Source: Hyphomicrobiales bacterium (GTDB lineage Bacteria > Pseudomonadota > Alphaproteobacteria > Rhizobiales > Rhizobiaceae). From it: DNA of 64,000 bases. The stretch is from positions 1 through 64,000 of the forward strand of contig UBMU01000011.1 of assembly GCA_900466605.1 (NCBI GenBank), written 5' to 3'. The notes under the pieces were generated by a model. The model did not search any database and was not told the DNA's origin. It saw only the letters and a program-made list of their open reading frames with translations. Each line of letters starts with the position of its first letter. Position 1 is the stretch's first letter. A program made the translations under genes and the position numbers. Shown piece by piece: positions 9,584-19,099 of this stretch.

Positions 9584-10432
9584 TCAGTTCGTCTTCAATG
9601 CAATAGGTTGGATGCCAATATCCCGGACGAAACTCTCGAACTGGTCAGTGATCGTCTGCTGCCAGTTTGGCGTCTGTTCGGATTTCCCACCGTAAATGGA
9701 TGGCCAGCCTGCCCCGGCGGGGACGACATTCCGGCGAACTGGGACACCAGCCTGCTTCAGGCGATCCGCATAACCCAGCGTCTCGTCACGAAGGGGATCA
9801 TCTTCCGCCGTCAGCACGAGTGCCGGCGCGACCCCTGCAATACGGGAGCACAAGCACGGGGCCGCATAAGGATGGCAGCCGCCGCCACTCAGATAGTGGC
9901 TCCAGCCTTCAGCCCAACGCTGCCGCATGCCGATAGCATCCGCCTTGCGGATCGACGACGTGCCCATGAAAGGATCTAGCAGCGGCGAAATTAGAATCTG
10001 GCCATCGAGCGCATCCGCATAGTGGTCGCGGGCCTTGAACGCAACGCCAGCGGCGATGTTGCCGCCCGCCTCTTCACCGGCCACGATAAGCAGCGAATTA
10101 CGATCGCCGATGCCAGACGCACGCTTGTTGGCGAGATAAGAAAAAATAGAATAGCCGACTTCAAGCGGCTTCGGAAAGACATTGCCGAGCGGCGCGTTGT
10201 AATCCGGCACGGCGACGATTGCGCCCGCTTTCGCCAGGCTCTCCGCAACCACGCTGTCCCTGACGCCCGACTGTACGAAGGCACCGCCATGAAAAAACAG
10301 CACGATCGGTGAGCCCTTGCCGAACTCGGCGCCCTGGTAGACGCGTGCGGAAACGGGGCCGGTGGCCACCTTCTCCATCACAATGTCTTTCACCTGCACC
10401 GTCATCGTTCGGGCTCTCGTTTTCACCGCCAT
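9584..10432 (-). CDS. Alpha/beta-hydrolase-fold protein lacking the catalytic serine and histidine
   Basis: A 282-residue protein of the hormone-sensitive-lipase-like fold. The oxyanion motif HGGAF is kept at 48-52, but the nucleophile elbow expected as G-D-S-A-G reads GEEAG at 119-123, so glutamate replaces serine. The usual acid region is present (LTAEDDPLRDE). The C-terminal stretch where the catalytic histidine should lie contains no histidine at all (VVPAGAGWPS). I therefore infer a binding or regulatory role, not esterase activity. It is the first gene of the RND operon, 41 bases ahead of the adaptor, and is divergent from a LysR gene. M10 (position 10405) is an alternative start. Confidence 0.8.
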   Translation of the reverse strand: MAVKTRARTMTVQVKDIVMEKVATGPVSARVYQGAEFGKGSPIVLFFHGGAFVQSGVRDSVVAESLAKAGAIVAVPDYNAPLGNVFPKPLEVGYSIFSYLANKRASGIGDRNSLLIVAGEEAGGNIAAGVAFKARDHYADALDGQILISPLLDPFMGTSSIRKADAIGMRQRWAEGWSHYLSGGGCHPYAAPCLCSRIAGVAPALVLTAEDDPLRDETLGYADRLKQAGVPVRRNVVPAGAGWPSIYGGKSEQTPNWQQTITDQFESFVRDIGIQPIALKTN

Positions 10433-10481
10433 AACGTATTGCGCGCCACGACGGCTTGCAATTTCTGAAAAAAAGATATTG

Positions 10482-10501
10482 TTATTCCACTCACGGAATA
10501 A
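10482..10501. promoter_or_regulatory. LysR-type operator candidate between hydrolase-RND operon and lysR
   Basis: A perfect inverted repeat, TTATTCC-N6-GGAATAA, lies in the 141-base divergent intergenic region. A second, imperfect one with TGTTC...GAACA arms is at 10523-10540. Two dyads between a LysR gene and its divergent target are the classic arrangement for this family. Binding is inference. Confidence 0.55.
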
Positions 10502-10573
10502 GTGACGCCATCGCGATTACACTGTTCCGAATTTCGAACAATATCGCAGTGCAACCTGCTTAGGTGATTTCCG

Positions 10574-11485
10574 ATGGACCAGCTCTCGGCAATGCGCGCC
10601 TTCATCCGCGTCGTAGAGACGGGCAATTTCACACGGGCCGCCGACACGCTCGCCATGCCCAAGGCGACGGTGACCAATCTCATCCAGGGGCTTGAAGCGC
10701 ATCTGCACACCAAGCTTCTCAACCGCACCACACGCCGCGTCATGGTGACGACCGACGGCGCGCTTTACTACGAGCGAGCGGCACAGATCGTGTCCGAGCT
10801 CGAGGAACTGGACGGCAGCCTTACGAACTCGCAAGGCCTGCCGACTGGCCGTCTGCGCGTGGAAATGGCGGGCGCTTTTGCTGACTGGATCGTCGTGCCC
10901 GCGCTTTGTGATTTCTACCAGAAATATCCAGAAATCCGCGTCGATCTCGGCGTGGGGGACAGGAACGTGGATTACCTCGCAGAAAACGTCGATTGTGCGC
11001 TTCGGGGCGGCACCCCCGCCGACCAATCGCTGATCGCAAGGCGCGTTTCCGAAGTCGAAATGCTAACCTGCGCAGCGCCACTCTATATCGAGAAATTCGG
11101 TACTCCAACGCGCCCGGAACAGCTTGAAAACGACCATTATTCAGTGAGTTACTTCCGAGCACAGACCAACCGGACGTACCCCTTCGAGTTCCGCAAGGAC
11201 AATGAAAACCTGGAGATCAATCCGCGTTATCTGCTCTCGGTCAACGACAGCCGAACCTTCGTCACTGCGGCATTGAATGGGCTGGGCATTGCCCAGTTGC
11301 CGCGCTTCATGATCCGCGACGCATTGGCAAAGGGCGACCTCGTGGAAATCTTGCCGGAATGGAGCCGCGAACCCTTGCCGCTCTACATCGTCTATCCGCC
11401 GAACCGGCACCTCAGCAACAAGGTCCGCGTCTTCGTCGACTGGTTGGTAAAATTGCTCTCGGATGCGAAACTGAATGACCCGTGA
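10574..11485 (+). CDS. LysR-family transcriptional regulator
   Basis: A 303-residue LysR regulator. The winged helix-turn-helix is at about residues 1-60 (MDQLSAMRAFIRVVETGNF, and TKLLNRTTRR after the recognition helix). A periplasmic-binding-like effector domain runs from about 90 to 295. The CRG2/AaeR-like features LRGGTPADQSLIARRV and YPPNRHLSNKVRVFVDWL place it in the group that often controls adjacent efflux or SDR genes. AGGTGA precedes the ATG. It is divergent from the pseudo-hydrolase/RND operon and followed at once by a strong terminator, so it is most likely the local regulator of that pump. The ligand is unknown. Confidence 0.9.
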   Translation: MDQLSAMRAFIRVVETGNFTRAADTLAMPKATVTNLIQGLEAHLHTKLLNRTTRRVMVTTDGALYYERAAQIVSELEELDGSLTNSQGLPTGRLRVEMAGAFADWIVVPALCDFYQKYPEIRVDLGVGDRNVDYLAENVDCALRGGTPADQSLIARRVSEVEMLTCAAPLYIEKFGTPTRPEQLENDHYSVSYFRAQTNRTYPFEFRKDNENLEINPRYLLSVNDSRTFVTAALNGLGIAQLPRFMIRDALAKGDLVEILPEWSREPLPLYIVYPPNRHLSNKVRVFVDWLVKLLSDAKLNDP

Positions 11486-11488
11486 CCC

Positions 11489-11528
11489 AGTTGCGGCCCG
11501 GAAGGAGTTCCTTCGACGGGCCGCAACT
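11489..11528 (+). terminator. Stem-loop terminator after lysR
   Basis: Perfect 12-base arms, AGTTGCGGCCCG at 11489-11500 and its complement at 11517-11528, enclose a loop that can itself pair (GAAGGA/TCCTTC). A short T-containing stretch (GTCTCTCATTT) follows. It starts four bases after the lysR stop. The remaining sequence up to 11725 shows no gene. Confidence 0.8.
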
Positions 11529-11725
11529 GTCTCTCATTTAATCCCTTTCAGACCCTGCCTCGCCACCAGGGAAATGGCTCGGCCGGTATCTGAGGTTGGC
11601 GCCCGGAGTTGGAGGTCTTCCCGTCGCCTTTGCACAGATAATATAAGCCTGCTTCTTGCCATTTGTTAAGTGCTGATTCGTGCACAGCAGGTTCGCAAAA
11701 ACGGAACAATGGCAAGTATCACGGC

Positions 11726-12625
11726 TTAGTGAACGGCCGGCTTGAGGAGATCCTGCAAGCCGATACGCCGGAACATCTCGGCGCGAACCCGATCCGCGAC
11801 ACCATTGACGATCTCCGCTCCGTCCTCTGATGGGTCGATATGGGTTCGGAACGGGCGTGTCCCGAATGGCATGGCGATGACCTCCGCGATCGCGGTCGCG
11901 ACCGAACCTGCGTCGGCATCGGCAGGTTCGAGGGCGGCAAGCCCCTGAAGAGCCTGTTCAGGTACGCCCTTGTAGGGACCTTCGTTGTATTCGGCGGCAC
12001 GCGCGGCGTCGGCCGGCGAACCGGAATGCGCGAAGTGATTGGTTCCCTTGGTAAAGGCGCCCGGCACGATGATCGCGGTTTCGATACCCCAACGAGCAAG
12101 TTCCGACGCATAGGAGACGGCAACAGAGTCCATCGCCGCCTTGGCTGCGAAATAGGGCGCGAGATAGGGAGGCGTGCCGCCACGGGTGCTGGAAGAGGAA
12201 ATCCAGACAACCAATCCCTTGCCCCGTTTGCGCATATGGGGAAGCACGGCACGGTTCACGCGCTGTGTCGACAATACGTTGATGTCGAACAACTCCGCAT
12301 ATTGCTCCGGCGTGAATGCCTCAGCGGGACCAAACGACATATGGCCGGCATTGTGGATGACGACGTCGAGCCGCCCTGCCTCCGCAATAATCTTCGCGAC
12401 CCCAGCTTCGACAGACGCATCGGAAACCACGTCAAGTTCGACCGAACGCAGATCGACACTATTTTCCCGAGAGAACGCCGTGATATCGGCGACGGCCTTT
12501 GCATTGCGGCCCCCCGTATCGCGGATCCCGGCGTAGACGACATGCCCTTCCCGTGCGAGAGTACGGGCGGATAGCGCACCGAAGCCGCTGGATGCTCCGG
12601 TAACGACGATGACCTGTTTATCCAT
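11726..12625 (-). CDS. Short-chain dehydrogenase/reductase
   Basis: A classical SDR of 299 residues. TGASSGFG is the cofactor-binding motif near residue 9, NAGHMSFGP the NAG motif, ISSSSTRG carries the catalytic serine, and YFAAKAAMDS contains YxxxK. The start at 12625 is chosen because GAGGAAC stands just upstream of its ATG; an upstream in-frame extension to 12715 has no SDR-like sequence. It lies 93 bases downstream of another SDR gene on the same strand, and both face a divergent LysR regulator. Substrate unknown; related proteins are annotated only as oxidoreductases. Confidence 0.85.
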   Translation of the reverse strand: MDKQVIVVTGASSGFGALSARTLAREGHVVYAGIRDTGGRNAKAVADITAFSRENSVDLRSVELDVVSDASVEAGVAKIIAEAGRLDVVIHNAGHMSFGPAEAFTPEQYAELFDINVLSTQRVNRAVLPHMRKRGKGLVVWISSSSTRGGTPPYLAPYFAAKAAMDSVAVSYASELARWGIETAIIVPGAFTKGTNHFAHSGSPADAARAAEYNEGPYKGVPEQALQGLAALEPADADAGSVATAIAEVIAMPFGTRPFRTHIDPSEDGAEIVNGVADRVRAEMFRRIGLQDLLKPAVH

Positions 12626-12718
12626 TGTCTTGTTCCTCAGTCGAAATCGCAGGTGACACCTGATTGCTTTGTCTTGGGATCGGCGGCAGGACCCGGACCG
12701 CCACACGGGTGGCAAGGC

Positions 12719-13459
12719 TCAGATTATGCCGCCATTGGCGCGCAGCACCTGACCGTTGATCCAGGAGCCGTCCGAACCAGCCAGGAAGGAGACCGACGCG
12801 GCGATATCCTCCGGTGTCCCTAGACGCTCCAGCGGGTTCATCTTGGCCATACGGGCGATCAGTTCGTCCGATTTCCCGTTGAGGAAGAGGTCGGTGGCCG
12901 TCGGCCCGGGAGCCACCGCATTGACGGTGATGCTTCGGCCGCGCAGCTCCTTCGACATGATCGCCGTCAGCGTTTCGACAGCCGCCTTTGTTGCGGCGTA
13001 AACCCCGTAATTTTCGAGCTTCAAACCGACGACGCTCGTCGAGAGGTTGATGATACGACCGCCGGTACGCAGGCGCTTTGCGGCTTCGCGCAGGGTGTTG
13101 AACGTACCCTTCAGGTTGACGCTGACCTGACGGTCGAAATTGACGTCGTCAGCATCGGCAATCGACGAGAGCTGCATGATGCCGGCATTGTTGACCAGCA
13201 CGTCGATGCCGCCGAATGCCGCTTCTGCCGCGTCGAACATCCGGCGAACGGATTCGGCGTTACCGACGTCGGCTTGCGCGGTCAGTGCCTTGCCACCGTT
13301 CCGTTCGACCTTCTGCACAAGCTCCTCGGCGAGCGCGGCGTTTCCGGAGTAGTTGATCACCACGGTGAAACCGTCCTTGGCCAGACGTTCCGCAATTGCG
13401 GCGCCGATGCCTCTCGAAGCGCCAGTGACCAAGGCGACCTTGCTCTCGTTGCTGCTCAT
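12719..13459 (-). CDS. Short-chain dehydrogenase/reductase, 3-oxoacyl-reductase-like
   Basis: A 246-residue classical SDR. TGASRGIGAAIAERLA binds the dinucleotide, VLVNNAGIMQLSS carries the NNAG motif, the catalytic serine is in LSTSVVGLKL, and YGVYAATKAAVETL supplies Y and K. The C-terminus SWINGQVLRANGGII is a common end for FabG-like enzymes. The start at 13459 follows a near-perfect AAGGAGAAAGG; the possible start ten codons upstream lacks one. It is the first gene of a two-SDR unit, divergent from lysR at 13581, which probably regulates it. The substrate is not deducible. Confidence 0.87.
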   Translation of the reverse strand: MSSNESKVALVTGASRGIGAAIAERLAKDGFTVVINYSGNAALAEELVQKVERNGGKALTAQADVGNAESVRRMFDAAEAAFGGIDVLVNNAGIMQLSSIADADDVNFDRQVSVNLKGTFNTLREAAKRLRTGGRIINLSTSVVGLKLENYGVYAATKAAVETLTAIMSKELRGRSITVNAVAPGPTATDLFLNGKSDELIARMAKMNPLERLGTPEDIAASVSFLAGSDGSWINGQVLRANGGII

Positions 13460-13527
13460 TGCCTTTCTCCTTCTTTCATTGTGCTTCAATGCGTTTGATG
13501 GGAAGGAAGATGCCGCTTTTCTTGCCG

Positions 13528-13548
13528 CGAATAATCAGCCATTATTCG
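13528..13548. promoter_or_regulatory. LysR-type operator candidate between SDR pair and lysR
   Basis: A perfect inverted repeat, CGAATAAT-N5-ATTATTCG, centred 42 bases before the lysR start in the 121-base divergent region. Its half-sites share the ATTATTC/GAATAAT core with the dyad at 10482, next to another LysR gene of similar type. Confidence 0.55.
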
Positions 13549-13580
13549 GCATCACTATCCGAATAGCTCGAACAAATACG

Positions 13581-14838
<1,258 letters not shown>

Positions 14839-14866
14839 TGCCTGACGGACCGGAAGCCTGAAACAG

Positions 14867-15457
14867 ATGACACATGCCGTTGGTGCGATCGGCGCCGCTC
14901 CCCTCACCGGCCCTGATCTCACGCGCTTTTTCGAGCGTGATGCGCTTGCGGTTGCTCGGGATCTACTCGGCTGCCATTTGCGCGTCGGCGAGGTTGGCGG
15001 TCGCATAACGGAGACCGAAGCCTACTTTCCCGACGACGAAGCCTCGCATGCCTTCCGCGGCCCCACGCAGCGAAATGCTGCAATGTTCGGCCAACCTGGC
15101 AACGTTTATATCTACCGCATCTACGGCATGCACTGGTGCCTGAATTTCGTCTGCACGCCCGGTTCCGCCGTGCTGATCCGCGCAATCGAGCCGGAAGCCG
15201 GCATCGCCACCATGATCGAACGCCGCAGCAACGATGCGCTGACGCAACTCTGCAGTGGCCCCGGCAAGCTCTGCCAGGCGCTCGGGATCGACCTCTCGCT
15301 GAATGACAGGCTGCTCGACCGTGAGCCGTTCTCGATCGCCCCGTCAGCTCCAGTGGAAATTGCCGTCGGCAAGCGGATCGGCATAACGAAAAATGCCGAA
15401 GCACCATGGCGCTTCGGCATCTCGGGGTCTCGCTACCTCAGCAAACCATTCCGCTGA
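14867..15457 (+). CDS. mpg: DNA-3-methyladenine glycosylase (AAG/MPG family)
   Basis: A 196-residue protein matching the alkyladenine glycosylase family over its full usual length. ARDLLGCHLRVGEVGGRITETEAYF contains the catalytic glutamate (TETEAY), and FGQPGNVYIYRIYGMHWCLNFV the intercalating-residue region. GPGKLCQALGID is also family-typical. It excises alkylated purines such as 3-methyladenine in base-excision repair. It is convergent with emrB with only three bases between the stop codons; the emrB terminator is inside this gene's last 80 bases. Confidence 0.92.
   Translation: MTHAVGAIGAAPLTGPDLTRFFERDALAVARDLLGCHLRVGEVGGRITETEAYFPDDEASHAFRGPTQRNAAMFGQPGNVYIYRIYGMHWCLNFVCTPGSAVLIRAIEPEAGIATMIERRSNDALTQLCSGPGKLCQALGIDLSLNDRLLDREPFSIAPSAPVEIAVGKRIGITKNAEAPWRFGISGSRYLSKPFR
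15385..15420 (-). terminator. Intrinsic terminator for emrB lying inside mpg
   Basis: Perfect arms ATGCCGAAGC (15393-15402) and GCTTCGGCAT (15411-15420). On the minus strand they are followed by TTTTCGTT, a proper U-tract. It lies 41 bases beyond the emrB stop, within the coding sequence of the convergent mpg gene. Confidence 0.8.
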
Positions 15458-15460
15458 GCA

Positions 15461-17002
15461 TCACTCCATGACGGCGCTGTGATCCATCGCGGGTGCGACC
15501 TTCGGCTTGCGTAGCAGCAGCGCGAGTGGAATGACCGCGAGCGACATCAGCATCAGCAGCTTGAAATCGTCGATGTAGGCGATAACCGTCGATTGCAGCG
15601 TGATCATCTCATTGAGTGCCGCGCGACCAGCCGCTGTCAACGGGCTCATACCCTGCGCCGCCGTCGCCTCGAAGGCACGGTTGAACGGCGTGACATAGGC
15701 GGCAATCGTCTCGTGGTTCACCTGTGTATTCTCAACGAGAAGCGCCGAAACAATGGAGATACCAACACTAGAGCCGATATTGCGCGACAGGTTGTAGAGA
15801 CCGGTGCCGTCACCGCGCATGTGCGCGGGCAAGGTCGAGAAGGCAATGGTCGTCAACGGCACGAAAAGGAAGCCGAGCCCGGCGCCCTGAATGAATCCGA
15901 CGGAAACAATGGTCCACTGCGAAACAGCAGGCGTCCAGCCGGTCATGTCGTACATCGCCCAGGCCGTCAGGCTGAGGCCGAGCACCAGGAGTAGGCGCGT
16001 ATCGACCTTGCCGATCAGCTTGCCGACGATGAACATGCAGAGCATCGTGCCGAGGCCGCGTGGCCCCATGACGATCCCCGCGGTGATCACTGGATACCCC
16101 ATCAGCGTCTGCAAGTACGGCGTCATCAGCGCCAGAGAAGCGAGATAGGTGATGCCGATCACGAAGATGAAGAGCATGCTCACCGCGAAGTTCCGATCGA
16201 GGAACAGCTTCGGGTTCACGAAGGACTTTTCCGCCGTCAGCGTATGCACGATCAGCAAATAGAAGGCGGCGGCACAGACAATCGCCTCGATCATGATCTC
16301 ACCGGATGTGAACCAGTTGAGCTGTTCGCCGCGGTCGAGGAAGAGCTGAAGCGATGCGATGCCGAGACTCATCATCCCGAACCCAAACCAATCGAGTTTT
16401 GCCAGCGCATCCAGCTTCGTTTCAGTGACGTAGATCACGATGCCGGCGAACGCCAGCGCGCCGATCGGCACGTTGATATAGAACACCCAGCGCCAGCTGA
16501 TGTTATCGGTCAGCCAGCCACCGATGACAGGTCCCAGGACCGGCCCGACCATGACCGAGACGCCAAATAAGGCCATGGCCGAGCCGCGCTCCTCGGCACT
16601 GTAGATGTCGAGGAGGATGCCCTGAGAGAGAGGAACCAGCGACGCACCGAAAAGGCCCTGCAACAGGCGGAAGGCAACGATCTGGTTCAATGATTGCGCT
16701 AGACCGCAAAGAACCGAGGCGAAGACGAAGCCGGCGATCGCTGCCAGCAGCACCCTTTTGCGCCCGAACTTGGCGGCCAGGAAGCCGGACGGCGGCGTCA
16801 TGATCGCGGCCGCCACGATATAGGAGGTCAAAACCCAGTTGATCTGGTCAGCGCTCGCCGAGACGCTACCCTGGATATAGGGCAGCGCGACGTTGGCGAT
16901 TGTCGTGTCCAGCGCCTGCATGATCACGGCCAGGATGACGCAGGCCGTGATCGCGCCGCGATTGGCAACCGGAGTAGCCGGCAATGAACTAGCGTTACTC
17001 AT
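15461..17002 (-). CDS. emrB: EmrB/QacA-type MFS drug exporter (DHA2, 14 TM)
   Basis: A 513-residue major-facilitator transporter with about 14 hydrophobic segments. It carries the DHA2 signature ALDTTIANVALPYIQGS in the first helix and the antiporter motif C GVSVMVGPVLGPVIGGWL near residue 150. It exports drugs or other hydrophobic compounds with the EmrA adaptor and an outer-membrane channel. The start at 17002 overlaps the emrA stop by eight bases (ATGAGTAA), a typical coupling. The longer upstream frame lies inside emrA and is not used. The C-terminus is a short cytosolic tail. Confidence 0.92.
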   Translation of the reverse strand: MSNASSLPATPVANRGAITACVILAVIMQALDTTIANVALPYIQGSVSASADQINWVLTSYIVAAAIMTPPSGFLAAKFGRKRVLLAAIAGFVFASVLCGLAQSLNQIVAFRLLQGLFGASLVPLSQGILLDIYSAEERGSAMALFGVSVMVGPVLGPVIGGWLTDNISWRWVFYINVPIGALAFAGIVIYVTETKLDALAKLDWFGFGMMSLGIASLQLFLDRGEQLNWFTSGEIMIEAIVCAAAFYLLIVHTLTAEKSFVNPKLFLDRNFAVSMLFIFVIGITYLASLALMTPYLQTLMGYPVITAGIVMGPRGLGTMLCMFIVGKLIGKVDTRLLLVLGLSLTAWAMYDMTGWTPAVSQWTIVSVGFIQGAGLGFLFVPLTTIAFSTLPAHMRGDGTGLYNLSRNIGSSVGISIVSALLVENTQVNHETIAAYVTPFNRAFEATAAQGMSPLTAAGRAALNEMITLQSTVIAYIDDFKLLMLMSLAVIPLALLLRKPKVAPAMDHSAVME

Positions 17003-18221
17003 GGTCCTTGCCGCCCGAGCGGCCCAAAAGCTTGGAAACGAAATCCGGAAGGCCACGGGCACGGCTCGTATCGACATCGACGACGGTGCTCATGCCGACG
17101 CGAAGCGGCGGCTTGCCGGTTGGGTCATCGATGCTGACGCGCATCGGAATGCGCTGTACGACCTTGACCCAGTTGCCCGTCGTGTTCTGCGCCGGCAGCA
17201 GCGAGAAACTGGAACCGGAAGCCGGGCTGATGCTTTCGACCTTGCCTTTCCACGCGACGCCCGGATAGGTATCGACATAGATCGTAACTGGCTGGCCAGG
17301 CTTCACATAGGTCAGTTCCGTTTCCTTCGGGCTCGCGGCGATCCAGAGGTTGTTAGCCGAAACCAGTGAGAAGGCTTGCGTGGACGCCTGCAGGTAAGAG
17401 CCCGGCTGCAGCGAATTGACGTTTGTCACGATACCGTCGAACGGCGCCTTCACGACGCTGTGGTCAAGCTCGCGCTTGGCGTCATCCACCTTCGCCTTGG
17501 CTTCGAGATAGAGCGGATTCTGCTCGACCGGCTGGTCGGCGTTGCCGCCCAGCTGTGCCAGAGTTGCGGCCGCGTCCGCCTTGGCAACCGCGACCTTCTG
17601 GTGGCCCGCATCGAGATTGTGCTTGGCCTGATCATAGGCCACCCGGGTCGCAGCCGAGCTGTTCAGCAGGTTCTGCTGTCGATCGAACTCGGTCTGATAA
17701 TAGGGAATATCGGCCTCGGCCTGTGTGATCTCGGCAAGTGACTGCTGGTAGCTGGCCTGCATGTTCAGAATCTGGTTGCGCACGGCCCCAAGCTGCGCCT
17801 CCGCCCCCTGCAGGGCGATCCTGAAGGAATCCTGCTGCAGGCTGAAGAGCACCTGGCCCTTCTTGACCGCCTCGTTCTCGTGCACGTTGATCTGGTCGAC
17901 GATACCGGAAACGTCGGTCGTCAGCCCCACCATATCAGCCTGAATATAGGCGTTGTCGGTCGACATGATCTGACCGCCGTTGACATAGTAGTACCCACCG
18001 ACGACGAGCGCGACTGGCAGCAACGCGAACAGAATGGGCCGTGTGAGGCTGCGCCGGCGGCGGGCTTGTAAACCGCCAGGCGCAGCCACGGCAGTAGCGG
18101 GCGCTGAATTGGATGAAGGCGCCTCGGCTACTGTTTCCTCGAGAGGGGAAGCATCGTTTTCTTCAACTGGATTCTTGGCATTTGCGTCAGCGACGACGCG
18201 CAGGGAGGACTTGTCAGCCAT
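16995..18221 (-). CDS. emrA: EmrA/HlyD-type efflux adaptor
   Basis: A 408-residue adaptor. A cytosolic acidic N-tail of about 60 residues comes first, then one membrane helix (PILFALLPVALVVGGYYYV). The barrel-sandwich half VGLTTDVSGIVDQINVHEN and a long coiled coil (about residues 130-210) follow, with the second half motif KAPFDGIVTNVNSLQPGSYL. The start at 18221 overlaps the marR stop by eight bases (ATGGCTGA); a start four codons upstream (18233) is possible. It connects EmrB to an outer-membrane channel. Middle gene of a marR-emrA-emrB operon. Confidence 0.9.
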   Translation of the reverse strand: MADKSSLRVVADANAKNPVEENDASPLEETVAEAPSSNSAPATAVAAPGGLQARRRRSLTRPILFALLPVALVVGGYYYVNGGQIMSTDNAYIQADMVGLTTDVSGIVDQINVHENEAVKKGQVLFSLQQDSFRIALQGAEAQLGAVRNQILNMQASYQQSLAEITQAEADIPYYQTEFDRQQNLLNSSAATRVAYDQAKHNLDAGHQKVAVAKADAAATLAQLGGNADQPVEQNPLYLEAKAKVDDAKRELDHSVVKAPFDGIVTNVNSLQPGSYLQASTQAFSLVSANNLWIAASPKETELTYVKPGQPVTIYVDTYPGVAWKGKVESISPASGSSFSLLPAQNTTGNWVKVVQRIPMRVSIDDPTGKPPLRVGMSTVVDVDTSRARGLPDFVSKLLGRSGGKDHE

Positions 18222-18678
18222 GGTTGGTCTCATTTTCGGCCAGGGGGGCCCGGCACGCATTCACTAGGTTGATCTTCATCAAGGAAAGGACTTCGAACAG
18301 CTTTTCGCGCTCCTCGGCGGACATTCCGTCCAAAGCTTCGCCGCGCGTCACATCGCCGATGTCGCGCATCGTCCCCATCAGCGGACGAGCCTCGTCCCGC
18401 AGATAGAGCAGCCAGATGCGACGGTCCGTCGGATGCTGCCGGCGCTCGATAAGCCCACGATCCGTGAGCTTGTCGAGAATACGAACAAGTGTGATCGGCT
18501 CGATTTCGAGCATCTCGGCCAATCCGCCCTGATGGATCCCCTCGTTGTTTGCGAGGTAGGCCAGGGTCTGCCACTGCGATCGCGTCAGGCCAAGGCAGCG
18601 CGCACGCTGCTCGAAACGCTTGCGGAGCAAGCGCGCGATGTCGTGCAGCAGGAAACCGAGGGTTGGATTGTCGTTCAT
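18214..18678 (-). CDS. MarR-family repressor of the emr operon
   Basis: A 154-residue winged-helix regulator. LTRSQWQTLAYLANNEG and LAEMLEIEPITLVRILDKL form the helix-turn-helix, and the wing is IERRQHPTDRRIWLLYL with the conserved DxR turn. The helical dimerisation ends are complete. First gene of marR-emrA-emrB, coupled to emrA by overlap, so by analogy with MprA/EmrR it probably represses its own operon until an exported compound binds. A dyad 22 bases upstream of its start is the likely operator. Confidence 0.9.
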   Translation of the reverse strand: MNDNPTLGFLLHDIARLLRKRFEQRARCLGLTRSQWQTLAYLANNEGIHQGGLAEMLEIEPITLVRILDKLTDRGLIERRQHPTDRRIWLLYLRDEARPLMGTMRDIGDVTRGEALDGMSAEEREKLFEVLSLMKINLVNACRAPLAENETNHG

Positions 18679-19099
18679 TGATATCTACGCCAATCATAAG
18701 CACACTTATAATGTGCTCAGATATATTAAGCGTGTACTGCGCGCAAGTGCGTCGGCTACAGATCCATGCGACGCGACCAAAATGCCGCAGCGCCGTCCAC
18801 TGGCATAACGAGCGCACGCATTGATTTCCCAGCTCCACAGAATTGCAACCATCCCGCATTTGCATTTTGCAAGGGAGGCCGTTTATATACCTTCTACAGA
18901 TACTTACAGCCGCTCGCGCCGGTCATCACGCGATACTGCACCAGTAAGAATACAAGTGCATCTCGGGCCACGCAGAACGACACCTGAGCCTATAGCAGCA
19001 GACATGCGGATGAAGCGTCTCATCCGAACCAGCAGCACATGAACAGTTTGATCTCTTCGACATGAAAGCGGCATCCGCCGCCATAACCGGAGGACTGCG
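18679..19099. promoter_or_regulatory. Divergent control region between marR-emrAB and the second RND operon, with MarR operator candidate
   Basis: A 421-base region without a convincing gene. The dyad GCACA-N7-TGTGC at 18700-18716 is nested in ATATCT...AGATAT flanks (18681-18725) directly upstream of marR. The rest is AT-rich near 18880-18900 and should hold the promoter of the plus-strand RND operon, but I cannot place -35/-10 boxes with confidence. Confidence 0.5.
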
